Part shown: positions 33,449 to 38,889 of the stretch, in pieces | Position numbering within the stretch: the first letter of the stretch is position 1 | Layout: the number at the start of each line of letters is the position of its first letter | NCBI GenBank assembly: GCA_030613025.1 | Contig: JAUWMT010000026.1 | Location: 1-38,889 of the forward strand | Reading direction: 5' to 3' | From: Candidatus Cloacimonadota bacterium | GTDB taxonomy: Bacteria > Cloacimonadota > Cloacimonadia > JGIOTU-2 | DNA: 38,889 nucleotides | Notes under the pieces: model-generated | What the model saw: the letters and a program-made list of their open reading frames with translations, nothing else | What the model was told of the DNA's origin: nothing | Databases searched by the model: none | Made by a program: the position numbers and the translations under genes

Positions 33449-35764
33449 TCACACCTCATACACCACAGCAACAAATCCAACAACCCGGTCATGCTCATCC
33501 TTCTTATAATTCCATTCGAGGGAAATACGTATTTCTCCCCCATCCTTCTTTTTTAGCAAGCCCTTCCATGAAGAGGGTTTGGATTGTTTATGTAAAATAT
33601 CTGCAAAATAATTGTTTATGCTGACCGAATCATTTTTTTCAGAATTATACAATTTCACAATATTTTTATCAAGCAGCTCTTCTTTTGAATATCCAAATAA
33701 TAAAGATGCCTGATCGTTCACAAAAGTTATGGCTCCGGCTTTATCAAACTCCTGAATTGCAACCGGAAGATTGTCAAAAGTTCCTTTATCTAGTTCACCT
33801 TTCTTTTGAAGATTTGCCTCATTTTGAACTCTCTGGGATATATCGGTTATCGTATCCATGATCTGTATTGGATTTCCCTCATCATCATGTATGATCGATG
33901 CTCGAAAATATGCCGGAAATATAGAACCGTCTTTTCTCAATAAATTCAACTCGATATGGACAATATCAGTATCCGATTCTAGCAAATTTCGCATCTTTCT
34001 TGATGCCCCATCTCTATCATCAGGTGCTACAAGCTCAATAATCGGTTTGCCTACGAGTTCTTTCGGATCTTCATAATCGAAGATCTCGGCTTTATATTTG
34101 TTGCAAAAAATAATATTTCCTTCGAGATCAAGAATTGAAAATCCATTTTGAGAAGTTTCTACAAGTGTTCTGTAAAGTTCTTCTTTGAGTTTCAGTTCCT
34201 TTTCTTTTTTCTGTGATTCGGTAATATCAATTGAATTACCCACACTTCCAATCTGGTTGCCCTGTGCATCCTTCATCAACGCTGAAGAGAGATAACTGAT
34301 AAATTCTTCTCCACTCTTCCTTTTGTTTCTTACAATACCATAAAATGTTCCGTTTTTCTGAATTAATTTTCCAATTCGAGCACATTCGTCAGCATCTGCA
34401 TAGAGCAACTTTACATGCTCTCCAATAACATCTTTCTTCTTATATCCAAAATTTTTCTCTGCCGCACTGTTGAACTCTATGATCTTCCGATCATTATCTA
34501 CTGAGATGAACATAGTGAGTGAACTTTCAATGAGATTTCTTACATATTCGTGCATTTCCTGCAACTTTGCTTCATTCTGTTTTCTCGTAGTGATATCTGC
34601 GATCGAGCCGAGTATTCTTATCACTTCTCCATCAGAATTAATAAGGCATACACCATTCACTTCAGCATACATGTAATCCTTGTCTTTTTTTTGCAATCTG
34701 CATTCAAGCTTAAACCGTTTGCTGGTTTTAATTGCCTTTCCGACAGCATTGAGCACATCGTCCTTATCATTAGGATGAATGAACAAAACTGCATCATTGA
34801 AGGATAGAAAACAAGTTATATCTTCTGATGAATATCCGAAAAGTTCTTCAACTGCACCAACTATTTCCATTGTTTGATTCGAATAATCTGCATCGAACAC
34901 GACCTGACCTGTTTGTTCTACAGTTAGTCTGTAACGCTCTTCGCTTTCTTCAAGAGCATGTTGAACGCGCTGCCTGTCCGTAATATCTCTGCATATTATC
35001 CTGATTTCAGAGGGAATTCCCTTGTCGCCAAAAATGAGCTGTGTGCGCTCGTGCACCTGCAAAATTGAGCCATCTTTTCTTACTTTTTGAAATTCGAGCT
35101 CACTGAATTCTTCTTTCTTCTTGAATATATCTGAAAACAGCTTTTTCACTTCTTGAAGATCATCCTCATGAACAACCTTCCAAACTGATTTCCCAATAAT
35201 TTCCTCTTTGGTATATCCAAGATAAACAGCCCCGAATTCATTCACATCCTTCACGGTGCCATCAGGAGACACGGAAAAATACATATCCGGTGCATTATCA
35301 TATAGGTCCTGATATTTCTGTTCACTTTTTTCGAGTTCCAGTTCAACCATTTGACGAGCTGACTTCTCTTTTTCCACTCTTCTCTCAAGTATCTTTTCGG
35401 AATGCAGTTCATTAATGATTTTGAGCAAATTGTCATAGTTCAGGGGTTTTGGCAAAAAGCGGTCAACACCAATACTTATTGCTTCAAAAAGGTTTTCTTT
35501 CTTATCAAATGCAGAGAGAACTATAATGATCGTAGAGGGGTCAATTGCTTTGATCTTTCGAGCCATCACCAATCCATCCATTTTGGGCATGATGATATCT
35601 ACAATGACCACATCCGGACGGAATTTTTCAAAGAGTTGCAGACCCTCTTCACCATCCTGAGCTGTATATACTTTCTTTACTCTCTTTTCCAGGATCATGC
35701 TCACTGAATTGAGAATGAGCACTTCATCCTCAGCATATAAAATCGTAATATCTAATGTTTCCAT
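33449..35764 (-). CDS. REC domain protein with five PAS domains, no output domain
   Basis: A 771-residue cytosolic signalling protein. The receiver domain (1-120) has Glu12/Asp13, phosphoacceptor Asp56 in VVIVDIIMPKMDG, Ser84 and Lys106. A helical linker (120-150) is followed by PAS domains at about 151-265, 278-396, 404-517, 531-645 and 660-771, several with PAC ends such as DITDRQ and DITESQ. The protein stops inside the last PAS/PAC, with no kinase, GGDEF, EAL or HTH. Only about 165 bases separate it from the next gene, so a lost kinase domain is not hiding downstream. It may pass signals through partners. Confidence 0.9.
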   Translation of the reverse strand: METLDITILYAEDEVLILNSVSMILEKRVKKVYTAQDGEEGLQLFEKFRPDVVIVDIIMPKMDGLVMARKIKAIDPSTIIIVLSAFDKKENLFEAISIGVDRFLPKPLNYDNLLKIINELHSEKILERRVEKEKSARQMVELELEKSEQKYQDLYDNAPDMYFSVSPDGTVKDVNEFGAVYLGYTKEEIIGKSVWKVVHEDDLQEVKKLFSDIFKKKEEFSELEFQKVRKDGSILQVHERTQLIFGDKGIPSEIRIICRDITDRQRVQHALEESEERYRLTVEQTGQVVFDADYSNQTMEIVGAVEELFGYSSEDITCFLSFNDAVLFIHPNDKDDVLNAVGKAIKTSKRFKLECRLQKKDKDYMYAEVNGVCLINSDGEVIRILGSIADITTRKQNEAKLQEMHEYVRNLIESSLTMFISVDNDRKIIEFNSAAEKNFGYKKKDVIGEHVKLLYADADECARIGKLIQKNGTFYGIVRNKRKSGEEFISYLSSALMKDAQGNQIGSVGNSIDITESQKKEKELKLKEELYRTLVETSQNGFSILDLEGNIIFCNKYKAEIFDYEDPKELVGKPIIELVAPDDRDGASRKMRNLLESDTDIVHIELNLLRKDGSIFPAYFRASIIHDDEGNPIQIMDTITDISQRVQNEANLQKKGELDKGTFDNLPVAIQEFDKAGAITFVNDQASLLFGYSKEELLDKNIVKLYNSEKNDSVSINNYFADILHKQSKPSSWKGLLKKKDGGEIRISLEWNYKKDEHDRVVGFVAVVYEV

Positions 35765-35938
35765 AAAACAACCTATAGAAAATTTTGTTTGCTAATATTT
35801 TTATCTGTAAGATATTTTTTTTTCATATTATTTGAATACCATAGCTCAAACTTAAATCCGAAGTTCAATATCATGTTAATTGATTGTTGTCAATATTCTT
35901 GAAAGAGAACTCAACAATATGTCCTGTAAATTTTCCAT

Positions 35939-37195
35939 CTATTTCTTATACTTCGGTTTCCATTCAAGTTCGGGTTTCTCGTAATTGAGGTTCCATATAT
36001 ACTTCTCTATCTTATCACGAAGGGAATCGTCTATCTCTTTTTTCACAGGATAGATATCTGCATTTAAAATATGTTTCAGAAGAACGATCGCAGTATTGAT
36101 CGTATTTTTATAACCCTGAGCAGAAACATTCTTTGCATTGTCACCAGGTGTATGTATATGAAATGATGCTTTCCCTCCAAATCGGGCAATGTTCACAGAA
36201 GGTATTTCATACACGGAGAATGGCATGCTATCGCTGCTGTAAATATCCAGTTTTGCATTATACAGGATGCCCACTTCTTTCATAAGACCCTCACAATAGC
36301 CGAGGAGTTCATTTGTGCCGACAACTCTCATACCGTCCGAGCCAACAGGATCACCGGACACATCAAGATTTAGCACCAAACCGACCCTGTCTTTGATCTC
36401 ATCGAGATGGGTTTTCACATAATTTTGACTGCCAAGGAGTCCCAGTTCTTCACCTGAGAAAAATATTATACGAAGATCACGGGCTGGCTTATGCTTGGAA
36501 AAGTACTCAATAGTTTTGATCAGAGATATGGTTCCACCTGCATTATCAGAGGCGCCGGGGCTGCGGGATACTGTGTCATAATGACCAACGGCAAGAGTGA
36601 GATTATCATCTTTTTTATCTTTCGCAGTGATATCTACAATAATATTATGAGCTTTCTTCTTGTGTACTTTCTGGGTAATGGAAAGCGAAATATGTGCGCC
36701 GGACTTTTTGGCAAGCTTCATTCCATCTTCATAGGACACTGTAACCATCGGCACATATCCTTCTTTATGAAGCTTTTGCCTGTGGGATAAACTGAGAGCT
36801 TTTCTTTCCGGTCCGCCAATCACAATGTAAGCCCTGATACCGCTCTTTTTCAAATCAGGTCCAAGTTTTCTTGTATAACCCATTGAGAGAATGATCTTAT
36901 CTTTATAAGCATTTTTGTTGTATGCGATCACGTCCTTATTCTCAAGAAAGACCAATTCACCTTCAAGTTCTGCGCTTTCATTGAGCCCGAAAGGAACTGC
37001 CTTAAAGGTTTTCCTATCAATCTTTATTGTTGCAATGCCGGGTTCAAAAGTCGTGATATCAAATGGTTCTGTTTTTGGTTCAAAACCAAGGTCTTTACAA
37101 TAGGATGATATTATTTCTCTTGCCCGTTTCTCCCCTTCGCTGCCGGCAAGACGTACAAAATCCAGCTCTTTTAATATTTTAAAATGATTTATCAT
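35939..37195 (-). CDS. M28 family zinc metallopeptidase
   Basis: A 418-residue aminopeptidase-like protein. The zinc ligands of M28 are visible: GHYDTV (His205), SDNAGG (Asp217), SGEELGLLGS (Glu249 catalytic, Glu250), NLDVSGDP (Asp278) and FHIHTPGD (His348). A PA-like insert occupies about 55-190. There is no signal peptide, so it is probably cytosolic. AAAGGAG lies well placed before the ATG. The exact substrate is not known. Confidence 0.92.
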   Translation of the reverse strand: MINHFKILKELDFVRLAGSEGEKRAREIISSYCKDLGFEPKTEPFDITTFEPGIATIKIDRKTFKAVPFGLNESAELEGELVFLENKDVIAYNKNAYKDKIILSMGYTRKLGPDLKKSGIRAYIVIGGPERKALSLSHRQKLHKEGYVPMVTVSYEDGMKLAKKSGAHISLSITQKVHKKKAHNIIVDITAKDKKDDNLTLAVGHYDTVSRSPGASDNAGGTISLIKTIEYFSKHKPARDLRIIFFSGEELGLLGSQNYVKTHLDEIKDRVGLVLNLDVSGDPVGSDGMRVVGTNELLGYCEGLMKEVGILYNAKLDIYSSDSMPFSVYEIPSVNIARFGGKASFHIHTPGDNAKNVSAQGYKNTINTAIVLLKHILNADIYPVKKEIDDSLRDKIEKYIWNLNYEKPELEWKPKYKK

Positions 37196-37283
37196 GAAAT
37201 CTCCTTTGTTGATGCTTTACTTAATCTTGTATCTTAATGTATTTCAATTCTATGTGCTAATTCTATTATACAATTCTGTTTTG

Positions 37284-37315
37284 ATAAGATAAAGGGCTCC
37301 ATATTTCAGGAACCC
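37284..37315 (-). terminator. Likely intrinsic terminator after the DUF4342 gene
   Basis: On the minus strand GGGTTCC (37315-37309) pairs with GGAGCCC (37300-37294) over an 8-nt loop, with one G-U pair, followed by TTTATCTTATC. It lies about 25 bases after the stop codon at 37338. Confidence 0.55.
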
Positions 37316-37337
37316 TTTTCTCGCATTTCAAAGCTGA

Positions 37338-37631
37338 TTATTTTTTCTTTGCGGGAACATCTTCTTTATCTTCAGGTTCTTCTTTTTCCCCTTTTTTGAT
37401 CACCTGAATATTGAAACTGGATGCAAGCGCTGCCAGTGCGCCGATCGCTGCCCATACAGGTGCCAGAACCAGACCGACCACACCGATAGTTACCGGTACC
37501 TCAAGATAGGTTTTACCGCTATCATTCTTGATGATAATCTTGCGAATATTACCTTGATGAATGATCTCTTTCACCTTTGAAAGAAGTTCTTCGCCCTTAA
37601 CTTTGAATTCATCCATTTTTTTCTTATCCAT
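37338..37631 (-). CDS. DUF4342 domain small protein
   Basis: A 97-residue protein matching the DUF4342 pattern: an amphipathic N-terminal helix (EELLSKVKEIIHQGNIRKI), a short beta segment IIIKNDSGKTYLEVPVTIGVVG, a hydrophobic stretch LVLAPVWAAIGALAALASSF that may be a membrane segment, and a charged lysine- and glutamate-rich tail. AAGGAGC precedes the ATG. No function is established for the family. Confidence 0.85.
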   Translation of the reverse strand: MDKKKMDEFKVKGEELLSKVKEIIHQGNIRKIIIKNDSGKTYLEVPVTIGVVGLVLAPVWAAIGALAALASSFNIQVIKKGEKEEPEDKEDVPAKKK

Positions 37632-37981
37632 GTTTGCTCCTTATAAAGGATTAATTTACTTTTTCTTACTTTTTCACCTTCTTGTGTCAATAAAGAATGG
37701 AATATTTGTGAATTTATGTGATAGGAAGAAGGGGAGATGGAAGACAGGAGACGGGATAATATCTACACAGTCAAAATATTTGTTGTATCTTTCTCCTCCC
37801 AAAGTATGGGATACGACGCGACACAGATGGAATTAGCTTAACAAATATAACTTATTACCGCAATATGAACAATTATGTTTTCCCGAGAAATCTCGGGATC
37901 CCTTCATTATCTGAAACTAAACAGACATTTTATGTATGCATGTTTTGATGGCGAGTGTACTCGACAGCATCCCGACCTGTC
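37632..37981. other. Gene-free region at the trailer end of array 2
   Basis: No gene is visible. It has a purine-rich GGAAGAAGGGGAGATGG tract (about 37726), a decayed repeat (37827-37846), a perfect palindrome TCCCGAGA-AA-TCTCGGGA (37881-37898) and a second TCCCGAC/GTCGGGA palindrome that runs into the first array 2 repeat. Confidence 0.6.
37827..37846 (-). repeat. Decayed half repeat of array 2
   Basis: ATGGAATTAGCTTAACAAAT differs from the array 2 repeat end (ATGGAATCAGCTTAACAAAC) at two of twenty positions. It lies 136 bases left of the first recognisable repeat, so the array once reached further left. Confidence 0.7.
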
Positions 37982-38889
37982 GGGACAATCCTTGATTTAA
38001 TGGAATCAGCTTAACAAACGAATTTTGATTAAGCAATTACCGTTGCCTCTGAATAGTTTCAATCCTTGATTTAATGGAATCAGCTTAACAAACTAAATCG
38101 AGCGATAGTAAAGGTGTTAGCGCATAAGAGTTTCAATCCTTGATTTAATGGAATCAGCTTAACAAACGATGTGAAACCTGATACTGAAATGATATTATGT
38201 TCGTAGTTTCAATCCTTGATTTAATGGAATCAGCTTAACAAACGCAGCAGAAACTTGAGAATGCTACGACACTCCTGCTGTTTCAATCCTTGATTTAATG
38301 GAATCAGCTTAACAAACTGAAATGACTGACATAGAGTGGCAATTAGCAAATTGGTTTCAATCCTTGATTTAATGGAATCAGCTTAACAAACAAATTGTAA
38401 CTAATATTAGAACCGAAGATGGAGAGTAGTTTCAATCCTTGATTTAATGGAATCAGCTTAACAAACACAAGAAAATTTTGTTGATATTTGATTGGCATTA
38501 AAGTTTCAATCCTTGATTTAATGGAATCAGCTTAACAAACTATGATGGCAGAGATCAGCAGGATATACAGGCAATGGTTTCAATCCTTGATTTAATGGAA
38601 TCAGCTAAACAAACAAATCTGTAGGATAATGATACGTTGAGCAATCCAGAAGTTTCAATCCTTGATTTAATGGAATCAGCTAAACAAACACGTGTAAATA
38701 AAGGTATTCCGAGAGAACAAGAACTGTTTCAATCCTTGATTTAATGGAATCAGCTAAACAAACTTACAAAACATGAATTGGTCTGCTGATCCTGAAGTAG
38801 GTTTCAATCCTTGATTTAATGGAATCAGCTAAACAAACTATTTAAACTTTGCTTTATTGAGTTCTTGTATCTTTGCGTTTCAATCCTTG
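37982..38889 (-). CRISPR. CRISPR array 2 (12 full repeats plus a cut one, runs off the window)
   Basis: Repeats of 38 nt at 37982 (degenerate outer end GGGAC), 38056, 38130, 38206, 38280, 38354, 38429, 38503, 38577, 38652, 38726 and 38801, and a truncated one at 38877; spacers are 36-38 nt. The repeat begins GTTTCAATCCTTGATTTAAT. The reverse complement ends GGATTGAAAC, so transcription should run leftward from a leader right of the window; the degenerate left repeat agrees with a trailer. The repeat has only a weak TGATT/AATCA stem. Repeats up to 38503 end CTTAACAAAC, and those at 38577, 38652, 38726 and 38801 end CTAAACAAAC. Confidence 0.97.

Noticed and set aside
33352-33543. 63-residue minus-strand open frame between the RT fusion and the PAS protein
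   Set aside because: It overlaps the end of the PAS protein in another frame and has no start signal or family match.
38020-38876. Strand bias of array 2 spacers toward coding sense
   Set aside because: Most spacers have an open frame on the plus strand, but with about 12 codons this is expected often by chance, and at least two look better on the other strand.

Overview
AT-rich bacterial chromosome segment. Nearly every gene lies on the minus strand. The complete peptidoglycan and division cluster with FtsA, FtsZ, FtsQ and MraZ indicates a walled bacterium, probably Gram-negative-like, since it has a lipobox lipoprotein and no Gram-positive hallmarks. The many word-like intergenic palindromes resemble those of uncultured FCB-type lineages such as Cloacimonadota, but the sequence alone cannot fix the phylum.

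Layout. 1-530: gene-free, with five successive perfect hairpins. 531-16904: a dcw operon read right to left: mraZ, a diverged second mraZ, rsmH, ftsL, ftsI, murF, mraY, murD, ftsW, murG, murC, murB, ftsQ, ftsA, ftsZ and a YvlD-like membrane protein. Junctions are mostly overlapping; the exceptions are two gaps filled with intergenic repeat sequence. murE is not in the cluster. 17091-18680: a YtcJ-like amidohydrolase. 18681-20150: tRNA-Gly(CCC), REP-like palindromes, and a two-repeat orphan CRISPR with its own leader copy.

20151-33282 is a type III-B CRISPR-Cas locus. The effector operon runs lipoprotein, CorA-like membrane effector, cmr1, cas10 (GGDD cyclase, no HD nuclease domain), cmr3, cmr4, cmr5, cmr6. 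The adaptation operon is a Cas6-reverse transcriptase-Cas1 fusion followed by cas2. Between them lies a CRISPR region split into three blocks, each with a full or deleted leader copy on its right. By family knowledge, the Cmr complex binds viral RNA through a crRNA, Cas10 makes a nucleotide messenger (SAM-AMP in studied CorA systems), and CorA acts at the membrane. The Cas6 domain would mature crRNAs, and RT-Cas1-Cas2 could take spacers from RNA. Three of five spacers in the newest block carry a Shine-Dalgarno plus ATG in the strand that crRNA would pair with, which fits RNA-derived spacers. The uncharacterised lipoprotein at the head of the effector operon is the best candidate for an undescribed component.

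33449-37631: a REC plus five-PAS signalling protein with no output domain, an M28 metallopeptidase and a DUF4342 protein. 37827-38889: a second CRISPR array with a different 38-nt repeat, running off the right edge, also read on the minus strand, with no cas genes of its own in view.
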